Counted from the first letter of the stretch, positions 25,988 through 35,461 are shown. The stretch: 64,000 nucleotides of DNA from Thermohalobaculum sp050330995 (GCA_050330995.1 JBHJHI010000013.1:1-64000); one strand, 5' to 3'. Notes: a model not told the origin generated them from the sequence alone. A program made the numbers and translations.

Positions 25988-27012
25988 CACGCGGCCTCCG
26001 CCGTATCGAGGGGGCGACGCTCGTCACCGCTCAGGCGATCGTCGTGCAGGTGACACTCGACGCGCGCCCCGTCCCGCTCGACCGGGCGCGGCGCGGTGTG
26101 CGCGCAGCCGGCCATGGCCCTGGCGCAGCGCGGGTGGAAGGCGCAGCCGGGCGGCGGGGCCACCGGGTTCGGGAAGCTCGCGCCGAGCTGGGTGTCGGGC
26201 ACGCCGAGGCGCGGGTCGGGCGTCAGCACCGAGCCGAGCAGCGCCTCGGTGTAGGGATGGCGCGCGCGCGCGAACAGATCGTCGGTCGGCGCCTCCTCGA
26301 CGATGCGGCCGAGGTACATGACCGCCACGCGCGTCGCGAGGTGCTCGACCACCGCGAGGTCGTGGCTGATGAACAGATACGTCAGCCCGAACTCGCGGCG
26401 CAGGTCCGTCAGCAGGTTCAGGATCTGGCTCTGCACGCTAACGTCGAGCGCCGAGGTCGGCTCGTCGCAGACCACGATCTCGGGGCGCATCACCAGCGCG
26501 CGGGCGATGGCGACGCGCTGGCGCTGCCCGCCCGACATCTGGTTGGGATACGAGTGCATGACCCGCGCGGGCAGACCCACGACGTCGAGGATCTCGCGCA
26601 CCGCCTTCTCGCGGCTCGCGCGGTCTCCGACGCCGTGCACGCGCAGCGGCAGCGAGACGATGTCGGCGATGCTCTTGCGCGGGTTCAGCGAGGAATAGGG
26701 GTCCTGGAAGATCGGCTGCACCCGCCGCGCGAGGCGGCGGCGGTCCTGGGCCGAGACGCGCTCGCCGTCGACCAGCACCTCGCCGCTCGTCGGCATCTCC
26801 AGCCCGAGCAGGATCTTGGCCAGGGTGGACTTGCCGCAGCCGGACTCGCCGACGAGGCCCAGCACCTCGCCGCGCCCGAGCGCGAGGGTGACGTCGTCGA
26901 CGGCGCGGAGGTGCTTTACCTCGCCGAACAGGCCCTGGCAGAGGCGGTAGGTCTTGGAGACGCCGTTCAGCGCCAGCACCGGCGCCTCGACCTCGGCGGA
27001 GGGGCCGATCAT
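25987..27012 (-). CDS. Peptide ABC transporter ATPase (DppF/OppF-like), second importer
   Basis: This is a 341-residue ATPase with Walker A (GESGCGKST), a Q-loop (IFQDPYSSLNPRKS), the signature (MSGGQRQRVAIARALV), Walker B (IVVCDEPTSALD) and a switch His (ISHDLAVVEHL). The oligopeptide-family Cys motif is CAFHPRCARAMAGC. It overlaps the DppD-like gene upstream and the gamma-glutamyltransferase downstream, by 4 and 1 nt. Confidence 0.93.
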   Translation of the reverse strand: MIGPSAEVEAPVLALNGVSKTYRLCQGLFGEVKHLRAVDDVTLALGRGEVLGLVGESGCGKSTLAKILLGLEMPTSGEVLVDGERVSAQDRRRLARRVQPIFQDPYSSLNPRKSIADIVSLPLRVHGVGDRASREKAVREILDVVGLPARVMHSYPNQMSGGQRQRVAIARALVMRPEIVVCDEPTSALDVSVQSQILNLLTDLRREFGLTYLFISHDLAVVEHLATRVAVMYLGRIVEEAPTDDLFARARHPYTEALLGSVLTPDPRLGVPDTQLGASFPNPVAPPPGCAFHPRCARAMAGCAHTAPRPVERDGARVECHLHDDRLSGDERRPLDTAEAA

Positions 27013-28004
27013 GCCGAGGCCCTCCGTCGCCCGTCGGGATGCACGCAGCGGAAGGCGTGACCCCCATCGGTGTCTCCACCGACGTCGCGCGTCGGGATCT
27101 CGCCCGAGCAGGCGGCGATCGCCTCCTCGCAGCGGGTGCGGAACGGGCAGCCCGCGACCTCGCCCACGAGCGAGGGCACGATGCCGGGGATGGTGCCGAG
27201 ACGCGCGCCGCGCTCGGTCTTGCCCGGCACCGGGATGCAGCGGATCAGCCCGCGGGTGTAGGGGTGCATCGGCGCCTCGAACAGCGCGGCGGTCGGGCCG
27301 GTCTCGACCAGCTCGCCCGCGTACATCACCGCCACCTTGTCGGCCACGCGCGCGACGATGCCGAGGTCGTGGGTGATCAGGATCATCCCCATGCCCATCT
27401 CGCGGCCGAGCTCGACCAGGAGGCGCAGGATCTGCGCCTGGATGGTGACGTCGAGCGCGGTGGTCGGCTCGTCGGCGATCAGGAGATCCGGCCCGCACAT
27501 CAGCGCCATGGCGATCATCACCCGCTGGCGCAAGCCCCCCGAGAGCTGGTGGGGGTACTGGCCGAGCCGGCTTTCGGCGGCGGTGATGCCGACCTTCTCC
27601 AGAAGCTCGACGGCGCGGGTGCGGGCCTGCCGGTCCGAGACGTCGCGGTGGAGCCGCAGCGCCTCGGTCAACTGATCGCCGATGGTGAAGGCGGGGTTCA
27701 AGGAACTCATCGGCTCCTGGAAGATCATCGCCATGCGGTCGCCGCGCAGCCGCCGCACGGCGCCGCGCGAGGCCTTGAGGAGGTCGGTGCCGTCGAAGTC
27801 GAGCCGATCCGCGCGCCGCTCGATGCCCTTGGCCAAGAGCCCCATGACCGCGAGCGCGGTCAGCGACTTGCCGGAGCCGGACTCGCCCACGATCGAGAGC
27901 GTCTCGCCGCGGGCCACGTCGACGTCGATGCCGCGCACGGCGTGCAGCGTGCCCGAGGGCGTCGGGATATCGAGCGTCAGCCCGCGCACCGAGAGCAGCG
28001 CCAT
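27009..28004 (-). CDS. Peptide ABC transporter ATPase (DppD/OppD-like), second importer
   Basis: This is a 331-residue ATPase partner of the gene at 25987. It has Walker A (GESGSGKS), a Q-loop (IFQEPMSSLNPAFT), the signature (LSGGLRQRVMIAMALM), Walker B (LLIADEPTTALD) and the Cys motif CPFRTRCEEAIAAC. It follows the DppC-like permease after 13 nt. Compared with the ATPase at 9280 it is a paralogue, not a recent copy, because many positions outside the motifs differ. Confidence 0.93.
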   Translation of the reverse strand: MALLSVRGLTLDIPTPSGTLHAVRGIDVDVARGETLSIVGESGSGKSLTALAVMGLLAKGIERRADRLDFDGTDLLKASRGAVRRLRGDRMAMIFQEPMSSLNPAFTIGDQLTEALRLHRDVSDRQARTRAVELLEKVGITAAESRLGQYPHQLSGGLRQRVMIAMALMCGPDLLIADEPTTALDVTIQAQILRLLVELGREMGMGMILITHDLGIVARVADKVAVMYAGELVETGPTAALFEAPMHPYTRGLIRCIPVPGKTERGARLGTIPGIVPSLVGEVAGCPFRTRCEEAIAACSGEIPTRDVGGDTDGGHAFRCVHPDGRRRASA

Positions 28005-28017
28005 CAGCGGTTCCCCG

Positions 28018-28962
28018 TCATCGGTTCTCCGGCGCCGTGACGTCGCGCAGGCCGTCGCCCATCAGGTTGATCGCGAGCACCAGCGCGAACAGCACCACGC
28101 CCGGGATCAGCACGAGCCAGGGCTCGAACAGCATCATCTGCTTGCCCTCGGACACCATCAGCCCCCACGAGGGGATGGGCGGCTGCACGCCGAGGCCGAG
28201 GAAGGAGAGCGCGGCTTCCAGGAGGATCGCGTGCGCCATCTCCAGCGTGACCACCACGATCAGGTTGTTGGCGATGTTGGGCATGATCTCGGAGACGAGG
28301 ATGCGCGGCGTCGAGCAGCCGATCGCGCGCGCGGCCGCCACGTAGTCGCGCCGCGCCACCTGCAGCGTCGAGGCGCGCATGACCACGGCGAAGCGGTCCC
28401 AGAGCAGCAGGCCGAGCACAATGATGACCACCTGCAGCGAGCCGCCGAAGATCGCCACGGCCGCGAGCGCGATCAGCACCACCGGCATCGCGAGGCGCAC
28501 GTTGATAAGGAAGGTGACCACCATGTCGACGCGCCCGCCGAAGTAGCCCGCCGCCACCCCCATCGCCGTGCCGATGATCCCGGAGATGATCGCCGCCACC
28601 ACCCCGATCAGCAGCGAGACCCGCGCGCCGTAGATCAGCCGCGAGAGGTAGTCGCGCCCGAGGTGGTCGGTGCCGAGCGGGTGCTCCCAGGTGCCGCCCA
28701 GGAACACCGGCGGCTCCAGGCGATCGAGCAGGCTCTGCGCGTAGGGGTCGTGCGGCGCGAGCAGGGGCGCGAGGAGCGCGACCGCGACCAGCACGGCGAG
28801 CACGGCGCTCCCGATCAGCAGCCCCTGGTGGCCGAACACCCGCCGGCGGAGCTGCTGGCCGGGCGTCGGCCCCCGGATCTCCTCCACGAGCGGGTCGCGC
28901 CGGGCCGCGCCGGGTGCCGGGCCGCGCGCGGGCGCGCCGGTGCCTTCCGTGGCGACGCTCAC
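28018..28962 (-). CDS. Peptide ABC transporter permease (DppC-like), second importer
   Basis: This is a 314-residue channel subunit. It has a long polar N-terminus (about 45 residues), then the first helix (GLLIGSAVLAVLVAVALLAPLL), the OppC motif HPLGTDHLGRDYLSRLIYG and the coupling loop YVAAARAIGCSTPRILVSEI. The C-terminus INLMGDGLRDVTAPENR is typical. GTG 28962 overlaps the DppB-like stop by 4 nt. Confidence 0.92.
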   Translation of the reverse strand: MSVATEGTGAPARGPAPGAARRDPLVEEIRGPTPGQQLRRRVFGHQGLLIGSAVLAVLVAVALLAPLLAPHDPYAQSLLDRLEPPVFLGGTWEHPLGTDHLGRDYLSRLIYGARVSLLIGVVAAIISGIIGTAMGVAAGYFGGRVDMVVTFLINVRLAMPVVLIALAAVAIFGGSLQVVIIVLGLLLWDRFAVVMRASTLQVARRDYVAAARAIGCSTPRILVSEIMPNIANNLIVVVTLEMAHAILLEAALSFLGLGVQPPIPSWGLMVSEGKQMMLFEPWLVLIPGVVLFALVLAINLMGDGLRDVTAPENR

Positions 28963-29876
28963 GACGCCCTCATGCGCGGGTCGAGCCAGGCGTTGGCGAC
29001 GTCGGCGAGGAAGGTGAAGACGATGTAGAACATCGAGAACACCAGGATCAGCGCCTGCACCGTCGGCAGGTCGTTCCTCGCGATGCTCTCCCAGGCGAGG
29101 TAGCCCGCGCCGTGCAGCGCGAAGATCGATTCGACCACGATCGAGCCGCCGAGCATGAAGCCCATCTGCACCGCCGCGAGGCTGACGACCGGGATGATGG
29201 CGTTGCGAAGCGCGTGGCGGAACAGCACCCGCGCCTCGCTCGCGCCCTTGGCGCGGGCGGTGCGGACGTAGTCCGAGGACAGGACCTCCAGCATGCCCGC
29301 GCGCGTCAGCCGCATGATCGCGGGCATGGCGTAGTAGCCGAGCACGATGGTGGGCATGACGAAGTGCGCGGGGCTGGAGGCGCCCGAGACCGGCAGCACG
29401 CCGAGCTGGATCGCGAACACCACGATCAGGATCAGCCCGAACCAGAAGCTCGGCATCGCCTGCCCCGCGACCGAGACGAACAGCGCGACGCGGTCGACGA
29501 GGCTGTTCGGCCGGATCGCCGCCGCGACGCCGAGCGGCACGGCCGTCAGCAGCGCGAAGGTGATGGCGCAGACGCCGAGCGTCATGGTCACTTCGAGCCG
29601 CTCGGCGATGAGCGAGCCCACCGGCAGCTTGAAGTAGTAGCTCTCGCCGAAGTCGCCGACGAGGGCGCCGCCGAGCCACTCGACGTACTGCACGAGGATG
29701 GGGCGGTCGAAGCCGTAGAGGCGGCGGATCGCCTCGATGTCCTCGGCGTTGGCGGTCTCGCCGGCGATGGCCGCGGCCGGATCGCCCGAGAGGAACAGGA
29801 GCCCGAAGCTGATCGCCGAGACGGTGAGCGCGACCAGCACCGCGAGGCCGAGGCGTCTCAGGACGAAGGCGAGCAC
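28959..29876 (-). CDS. Peptide ABC transporter permease (DppB-like), second importer
   Basis: This is a 305-residue channel subunit starting with GTG. The N-terminal helix is RLGLAVLVALTVSAISFGLLF, and it is followed by SGDPAAAIAG, the equivalent of the DppB PGDP motif. RRLYGFDRPILVQYVEWL and the coupling loop DYVRTARAKGASEARVLFRH are diagnostic. It lies 106 nt after the receptor gene; a strong hairpin in that gap may reduce read-through from the receptor. Confidence 0.92.
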   Translation of the reverse strand: MLAFVLRRLGLAVLVALTVSAISFGLLFLSGDPAAAIAGETANAEDIEAIRRLYGFDRPILVQYVEWLGGALVGDFGESYYFKLPVGSLIAERLEVTMTLGVCAITFALLTAVPLGVAAAIRPNSLVDRVALFVSVAGQAMPSFWFGLILIVVFAIQLGVLPVSGASSPAHFVMPTIVLGYYAMPAIMRLTRAGMLEVLSSDYVRTARAKGASEARVLFRHALRNAIIPVVSLAAVQMGFMLGGSIVVESIFALHGAGYLAWESIARNDLPTVQALILVFSMFYIVFTFLADVANAWLDPRMRAS

Positions 29877-29945
29877 GGCGTCCTCCCGTGGTGGGGACGG
29901 CGCGAGCCGTCCCGCCTGCGGCGCGCGTCGAGACGAGCGTCCGGC

Positions 29946-29976
29946 GCGCGCGGCCCGGTCGGGTCGGGCCGCGCGC
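29946..29976 (-). terminator. 12-bp stem hairpin just after the second receptor gene
   Basis: A perfect 12-bp inverted repeat (GCGCGCGGCCCG and its complement) with a 7-nt loop begins 6 nt after the stop of the binding-protein gene, read on the minus strand. It has no U-tract. Its place between receptor and permease genes parallels the hairpin after pstS and fits differential expression of the abundant receptor; this function is inferred. Confidence 0.6.
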
Positions 29977-29982
29977 CGAGCC

Positions 29983-31497
29983 TCAGTTCCACGTCATCTC
30001 GTGGAAGCGCAGCACCTCGTCGGGCGTGGGCTCGTAGCTCACCTCGTTCGTGAACACGTAGTTGGTGTTGTAGGTGAACATCGGCGCCCAGTAGGCCTGT
30101 TCGGCGATGATGCGGAGCGCCTCGCCGTAAGCCTCCTTGCGCACTTCCGGATCGGTCGAGGTATCGCCCTTCTCCAGAAGATCGGTGACCTCCTGGTCGC
30201 GCGCGTCGTCGAGCGCGCCCATCTTGAAGAACTGCGAGGTGATCGCCGAGACGTCGTTGATCGAGTACGAGCCCCAGGTCTGGAACGAGACCGGCACGCC
30301 CGAGGACATGCGCAGCTCGCGCAGCGCCGAGTACTGGAGCATGTTGAACTCGGTCTCGATGCCGACCGCGTTCAGGAAGCTCGCGATCGCCTCGGCGTAT
30401 TCGCGGTCGCGGTAGGCGTAGTACTCGGTGGCGAAGCCGTCGGGGTAGCCGGCTTCCGCCAGAAGCTGCCTCGCCTTCTCCGGGTCGTACGCGTACTCGG
30501 GCACGTCCTCGGTGCAGCCGAACTGCGAGGGGAAGCAGGCGACGCCGACGACCTGGCTCTGGCCGCGCAAGAGCGCGTCCACGAGGCCCTGGCGGTCGAT
30601 CGCGTGGTTCACCGCCTGGCGCACCTTCAGCTTGGTGAAGGGATTGTCCTCGCCGGTGCGGCCGGCGGCGTCCATCGTGAGGTAGCCGATCCGCATCGTG
30701 CTCTCGTTCGAGACGGTGAAGCGGTCCATCTCGGCCAGCCGCTCGGCTTGGTCGGCGGGCACCTGCCAGATCAGGTCGAGCGAGCCGGACAGAAGCTCGG
30801 CGAGCTGAGTGTTCACGTCCGGGATGGTGCGGATGTCGATCGTGGCGATCTCCGGCCGGCCCTTCGGGCCGTCGTGGTAGCCCTCGTAGGCCTCCAGCAC
30901 GAAGCGGCGTCCCGGCTCCACGGTCGTGACGCGGTAGGGGCCGGTGCCGACAGGCTCCAGCCCCATCCGCTGCGGCCCGGCCTCGGCGTAGTATTCGTTC
31001 GGATACATCGAGACAGGGCCCGAGAGATACTCGATCGCCGCCGGGAACGGGCGCTTCAGATGGATGCGCGCCTCGTACTGGCTCAGCTTCTCGGCCGACT
31101 CGAGCCAGTTGACGTTGCGCTGCGTCTTCACGCCGTTGGCTTCCTCGGCGACGAAATTGACGGTGTAGACGACGTCGTCGGCATCGAACGGCTCGCCGTT
31201 GTGGAAGGTGACGCCCTCGCGCAAGGTCACGTCGAGCGTGGTGTCGTCCACCCAGTTCCAGTCGGTCGCGAGATTGCCGATGTACTCGCCCGAGGCCGGG
31301 TCGCGGTACATCAGCCCGTCCCAGACCGCGCGTTGCAGCACCACGCCCTCGCGCGCGGAATTGAAGTAGCTGTCGACGTTCTCCAGCTCCTTGGTGAAGG
31401 CGACGTTCAGCGTGTCCGAGGCCTTGCCGGCCAGGGCCGGCCCCGCGAACAGCGTGCAGGCGGCGAGCGCGATACCGCCGACGGTGACATGGTTCAT
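29983..31497 (-). CDS. Peptide ABC transporter substrate-binding protein, second importer
   Basis: This is a 504-residue periplasmic SBP_bac_5 receptor and the first gene of the second peptide operon. A Sec signal peptide is clear (HVTVGGIALAACTLFAGPAL, cleavage near ALAGK). Family landmarks are VTFHNGEPFDADDVVYT, TGPYRVTTVEPGRRF and DPEKARQLLAEAGYPDG. A Cys pair in VGVACFPSQFGCTED probably forms a disulfide. The substrate is unknown, but the linked gamma-glutamyltransferase and M20 peptidase favour small peptides. Confidence 0.93.
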   Translation of the reverse strand: MNHVTVGGIALAACTLFAGPALAGKASDTLNVAFTKELENVDSYFNSAREGVVLQRAVWDGLMYRDPASGEYIGNLATDWNWVDDTTLDVTLREGVTFHNGEPFDADDVVYTVNFVAEEANGVKTQRNVNWLESAEKLSQYEARIHLKRPFPAAIEYLSGPVSMYPNEYYAEAGPQRMGLEPVGTGPYRVTTVEPGRRFVLEAYEGYHDGPKGRPEIATIDIRTIPDVNTQLAELLSGSLDLIWQVPADQAERLAEMDRFTVSNESTMRIGYLTMDAAGRTGEDNPFTKLKVRQAVNHAIDRQGLVDALLRGQSQVVGVACFPSQFGCTEDVPEYAYDPEKARQLLAEAGYPDGFATEYYAYRDREYAEAIASFLNAVGIETEFNMLQYSALRELRMSSGVPVSFQTWGSYSINDVSAITSQFFKMGALDDARDQEVTDLLEKGDTSTDPEVRKEAYGEALRIIAEQAYWAPMFTYNTNYVFTNEVSYEPTPDEVLRFHEMTWN

Positions 31498-31778
31498 GAT
31501 CGCGTTCCCTGTGGTCTGCCAGGCCCTTGTGCAGGCCTTGTCGGTCTCGTTCGATCGCGGGCAACGGGCTCGGCGCGCCTGCGCTCCGTTTAGTCACGCA
31601 GCGCGCCACCGCCGCGTCAACAGCTTTCTGGACGCGACGATCGGCGGCCGGCGTTCCGCCGCTCCGCGCTCGACAAGCCCGGGCGCCGCGGGTTCGATGG
31701 CCGGGGCGAGGACAACGACCGCGCGAGAGTCGACCGCCTCGCCCGACCGGGACGACACGGACCAAGGGAGGATCCGCC

Positions 31779-33581
31779 ATGCTCGACACGACGGCCGCGA
31801 CCCGCGCCGACACGGTGCTGAAGGAACTCGGTGCGGCGCTCGAAGCGCGCGACATCGAGCGCGCGGCGGCGCTGTTCCAGGACGACTGCTACTGGCGCGA
31901 CCTCGTCAGCTTCACCTGGAACATCAAGACGGTGGAGGGAAAGGACGAGGTCCGCGCCATGCTCGGCGCGCAGCTCGACGCGACCGACCCCTCGGCCTGG
32001 GCGCTCGACGAGGCCGAGGAGGTCGCCGAGGAGGGCGGGGTGATCACCGCCTGGTTCCGCTTCGAGACCGGCGTCGGGCGCGGCTACGGGCTGATGCGGC
32101 TGAAGGACGGCCGGATCTGGACGCTGCTGACCACGCTCGCCGAGCTCAAGGGCTTCGAGGAGCCGCTCGGGCACGAGCGCCCGCTCGGCGCCAAGCACGG
32201 CGCGGCCAAGGACCAGACCTCGTGGAAGGAGGACCGCGAGCGCGAGGAGAAGGCCCTCGGCTACGAGACGCAGCCTTACGTCGTCGTCATCGGCGGCGGC
32301 CAGGGCGGCATCGCGCTGGGCGCGCGGCTGAGGAGCCTCGGCGTGCCGACCATCAACGTCGAGAAGAACGACCGCCCGGGCGATAGCTGGCGCAACCGCT
32401 ACAAGTCGCTCTGCCTGCACGACCCGGTCTGGTACGACCACCTGCCCTACCTGCCGTTCCCGCCGAACTGGCCGGTGTTCTCGCCGAAGGACAAGCTCGG
32501 CGACTGGCTGGAGATGTACACCAAGATCATGGAGCTGAACTACTGGTCGAAGACGACAGCAAAATCAGCGGCGTATGACGAAGAGAAGAAGGAATGGACC
32601 GTCGTCGTCGACCGCGACGGCGAGGAAGTGACGCTCCGCCCGAAGCACCTCGTGCTCGCCACCGGCATGTCGGGCAAGCCGAACGTGCCGGACTTCCCCG
32701 GCATGGACCGCTTCAAGGGCGACCAGCACCATTCCTCGAAGCATCCCGGCCCGGACCCCTACAAGGGCAAGAAGGCCGTGGTGATCGGCTCGAACAACTC
32801 CGCGCACGACATCTGCGCCGCGCTCTGGGAGAACGACGTCGACGTCACTATGGTCCAGCGCTCCTCGACGCACATCGTGCGCTCGGACAGCCTGATGGAG
32901 ATCGGCCTCGGCGCGCTCTACTCCGAGCAGGCGGTCGCGAGCGGCATGACCCATCACAAGGCGGATCTGGTCTTCGCCTCGATCCCCTACCGGATCATGC
33001 ACGAGTTCCAGATCCCGCTCTACGAGCAGATGGCCGAGCGCGACGCCGAGTTCTACGAGGGGCTGGAGAAGGCCGGCTTCTGGCACGACTGGGGCGCCGA
33101 CGGCTCGGGGCTGTTCATGAAGTACCTGCGCCGCGGCTCGGGCTACTACATCGACGTGGGCGCCTCGCAGCTGATCATCGACGGCGAGGTGAAGCTGAAG
33201 CGCGGTCAGGTCGAGGCGATCACCGAGGACGGCGTCAAGCTCGACACCGGCGAGGAGCTGCCCGCCGACGTGATCGTCTACGCCACCGGCTACGGCTCGA
33301 TGAACGGCTGGGCCGCGGACCTCATCGGCCGGGACGTCGCCGACCGCGTCGGCAAGGTCTGGGGCCTCGGCTCCGACACGCCCAAGGACCCCGGCCCCTG
33401 GGAGGGCGAGCAGCGCAACATGTGGAAGCCGACCCAGGTCGAGGCGCTCTGGTTCCACGGCGGCAACCTGCACCAGTCGCGCCACTACTCGCAGTTCCTC
33501 GCGCTGCAACTGAAGGCACGCATGGAGGACATCGCGACGCCGGTCTACGCGCTGCAGGAGACGCACCACCTCGGGCGATGA
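31779..33581 (+). CDS. NTF2-like domain fused to flavin-containing monooxygenase
   Basis: This is a 600-residue two-domain protein. Residues about 10-130 form a SnoaL/NTF2-like fold (ALEARDIERAAALFQDDCYW). From about 165 there is a class B flavoprotein monooxygenase/FMO domain: FAD motif VVVIGGGQGGIALGARL and NADPH motif AVVIGSNNSAHDICAAL. A late ATG motif-like segment reads DVIVYATGYGSMNGWA. Such enzymes hydroxylate N- or S-containing or carbonyl compounds using NADPH and O2. ATG 31779 has AAGGGAGG 8 nt upstream. It is divergent from the peptide operon and followed by a terminator. A short stretch near 32551-32595 uses A/T-ending codons unlike the rest of the gene. Substrate unknown. Confidence 0.9.
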   Translation: MLDTTAATRADTVLKELGAALEARDIERAAALFQDDCYWRDLVSFTWNIKTVEGKDEVRAMLGAQLDATDPSAWALDEAEEVAEEGGVITAWFRFETGVGRGYGLMRLKDGRIWTLLTTLAELKGFEEPLGHERPLGAKHGAAKDQTSWKEDREREEKALGYETQPYVVVIGGGQGGIALGARLRSLGVPTINVEKNDRPGDSWRNRYKSLCLHDPVWYDHLPYLPFPPNWPVFSPKDKLGDWLEMYTKIMELNYWSKTTAKSAAYDEEKKEWTVVVDRDGEEVTLRPKHLVLATGMSGKPNVPDFPGMDRFKGDQHHSSKHPGPDPYKGKKAVVIGSNNSAHDICAALWENDVDVTMVQRSSTHIVRSDSLMEIGLGALYSEQAVASGMTHHKADLVFASIPYRIMHEFQIPLYEQMAERDAEFYEGLEKAGFWHDWGADGSGLFMKYLRRGSGYYIDVGASQLIIDGEVKLKRGQVEAITEDGVKLDTGEELPADVIVYATGYGSMNGWAADLIGRDVADRVGKVWGLGSDTPKDPGPWEGEQRNMWKPTQVEALWFHGGNLHQSRHYSQFLALQLKARMEDIATPVYALQETHHLGR

Positions 33582-33588
33582 CCCCAGG

Positions 33589-33614
33589 GCGCCGGGCGGC
33601 TCTCCGCCCGGCGC
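33589..33614. terminator. Perfect 11-bp hairpin between convergent genes
   Basis: GCGCCGGGCGG, a CTCT loop and the exact complement start 7 nt after the monooxygenase stop. The amidase on the other strand ends about 100 nt away, so the structure could end transcription from either side. It lacks a long U-tract. Confidence 0.65.
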
Positions 33615-33713
33615 TTCGCAGAGCCTTCCCGCGCCCGGGCGCTCCTCCGGCCCTCGGAGCCGAACGGCGGACGCGTGCCTCGATCCCATCGCAGCCCGGG
33701 TGGGACGAACGCC

Positions 33714-35108
33714 CTAGCCGGCGGCGAACGGCTCCACGGGGGCGATCGGCGGGTGGGCCGCCTCGATCGCGGCGCCCGCGTCGAGCAGCAGATCCTCGCG
33801 AAAGCGCGGCGCCACGAGCTGCACGCCCATCGGCCGGCCCGGCCGCCCGGTCGCCACCGTCAGCGCCGGAAGCCCGAGCGCGGGGATCGCCATCTGCGGG
33901 CGCTGCGCCGCGACGCAGCGCGCGAGGGCGTCGGGGCTCTCTACGTCGAGGTGGTCGGGAAAGGGCGGCTCGGCCGAGACCGGACAGAGCACGAGCGGGC
34001 GCTCGGCGAGGAACACCTGCCAGCGCGCGACGAGCCCCATCCGCCGCGCGAGGGCGTCCTCGACGCTCGGGCCGTCCGCGACGAGCGCGCGAAGCCCCGG
34101 CACGACCACGCTCGCGTCCGGGTCGGCGGCGGCGTCGAGGCGCGGCAGGCCGGTCGCGGCGAGGTCGGCCATCCAGAGCGCGAGGTTGATCTCGGCCGCC
34201 TCCGCCCAGCCGCCGGGAGCGGCCTCCTCCACGCGCCAGCCCGCGGCCTCGAGCGCGGCCGCCGCGGCGTCGAGCGCGTCCAGCACGCCGGGCGCGACCG
34301 CGACGCCGCCGAGACCGCGGCAGAGCGCGACGCGGCGCGGCAGCGCCGGGCCGGCGAGCGGCGCCGGCGCCCACCACGCCTCCTCCGGAGCGCCCGGCGC
34401 CATGGCCGCGAGCGCGAGGCGCAGATCGTCGACGCGCCGCGCGAGCGGCCCGTGCGTCGCCATGATCTGCCCGCCGATCGGGCGCGGCGGCGCGCCGGGA
34501 TTGGTGGTCGGCACCCGCCCGAGGGTCGGGCGCAGGCCGTGCACGCCGCAGGCGTAGGCCGGATAGCGCACAGAGCCCGCGATGTCGGTGCCGTGCGCGA
34601 TCGCGCCGATCCCGGCCGCGACCGCCGAGGCCGCCCCGCCCGAGGAACCGCCGGGCGTGAGGCCGCAGTCGTGCGGGTTGAGGGTGGCGCCGTGCAGCGC
34701 GTTGCGCGTGAACCAGCGCACCGAGAACGCCGGCGTGTTGGTGCGCCCGACGATCACCGCCCCCGCGCGGCGCAGGTTCGCCACGACCGGATGGTCGGCC
34801 TCGGCGATCTTGTCCGCGTCGAGGCGCAGGCCGTTCGTGCTCGCGCGGCCGCGCTGGTCGGTCATGACCTTGACCGTGACCGGCACGCCGGCGAGCGGGC
34901 CGGGCGCGATGCCTGCGGCGATCGCGCGAGCGACCGCATCCGCTTCGGCGAGGGTCTCCTCGGCGAAGAGATCGACGACGGCGTTCAGCGCCGGGTTCAC
35001 CGCCTCGATCCGCGCGAGCGCCGCCTCGGCGGCCGAGCGGGCGCTGACGACGCGGCCGGCGACGAGCGCGGCGAGGGCCCGGGCGGGCAGGCTCCAGAGC
35101 GGCTCCAT
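33714..35108 (-). CDS. Amidase (amidase-signature family)
   Basis: This is a 464-residue serine amidohydrolase of the AS family, cleaving amides such as those made by nitrile hydratases, aryl-acylamides or amino acid amides. The Ser-cisSer-Lys triad is present: Lys in VPVTVKVMTDQRG, Ser pair in LTPGGSSGGAASAV and nucleophile Ser in GTDIAGSVRYPAY. ATG 35108 is chosen because GGGGGA lies 7 nt upstream; GTG 35126 would add six residues. It is convergent with the monooxygenase and divergent from the Lrp-type regulator. Substrate cannot be told from sequence. Confidence 0.9.
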   Translation of the reverse strand: MEPLWSLPARALAALVAGRVVSARSAAEAALARIEAVNPALNAVVDLFAEETLAEADAVARAIAAGIAPGPLAGVPVTVKVMTDQRGRASTNGLRLDADKIAEADHPVVANLRRAGAVIVGRTNTPAFSVRWFTRNALHGATLNPHDCGLTPGGSSGGAASAVAAGIGAIAHGTDIAGSVRYPAYACGVHGLRPTLGRVPTTNPGAPPRPIGGQIMATHGPLARRVDDLRLALAAMAPGAPEEAWWAPAPLAGPALPRRVALCRGLGGVAVAPGVLDALDAAAAALEAAGWRVEEAAPGGWAEAAEINLALWMADLAATGLPRLDAAADPDASVVVPGLRALVADGPSVEDALARRMGLVARWQVFLAERPLVLCPVSAEPPFPDHLDVESPDALARCVAAQRPQMAIPALGLPALTVATGRPGRPMGVQLVAPRFREDLLLDAGAAIEAAHPPIAPVEPFAAG

Positions 35109-35461
35109 CGTATCGTCCCCCGGCACTTCGGCGCGAAAGGCTCGGCCAGCGAAGCCCCGTGGTCAAGCGCGTCGGCTTCGGCCGGGACGGCTCGAACCAT
35201 CGCGTTCGCCGGTGGCCGACGCCCGCGAACGCATCGCGGCGTGGCGGAAGCCCACGATGCCGACCGGCCTCCGCACGGCCTTCGGCGGATTGACGCCGCG
35301 GGCCTGCGCACGGGATGCTGAACCGGCGCGAGGGCCGGCATGGCGATCCGATCCGGGGACGGGTCCGCCGACGTTCGATCCGGGTCCACGGTCAGGCCGC
35401 ATACGGGGGATACGCCGGGTTCGTCGGGCCGCCGGCGGCGTCGAGGGAGGGGCCGGGGTCC
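35109..35461. other. Divergent intergenic region, amidase / Lrp-type regulator
   Basis: There is no convincing gene in these 353 bp. An 8-bp inverted repeat (GCGTTCGC at 35202-35209 and GCGAACGC at 35225-35232, spacer 15) could be a regulator site or RNA hairpin. The promoters for both flanking genes should lie here, but no clear -35/-10 pair was found. Confidence 0.5.

Noticed and set aside
35202..35232. Inverted repeat GCGTTCGC/GCGAACGC as an Lrp operator
   Set aside because: Short GC-rich inverted repeats are common by chance at this base composition, and the spacing does not match a known Lrp site; listed only as a note on the intergenic region.
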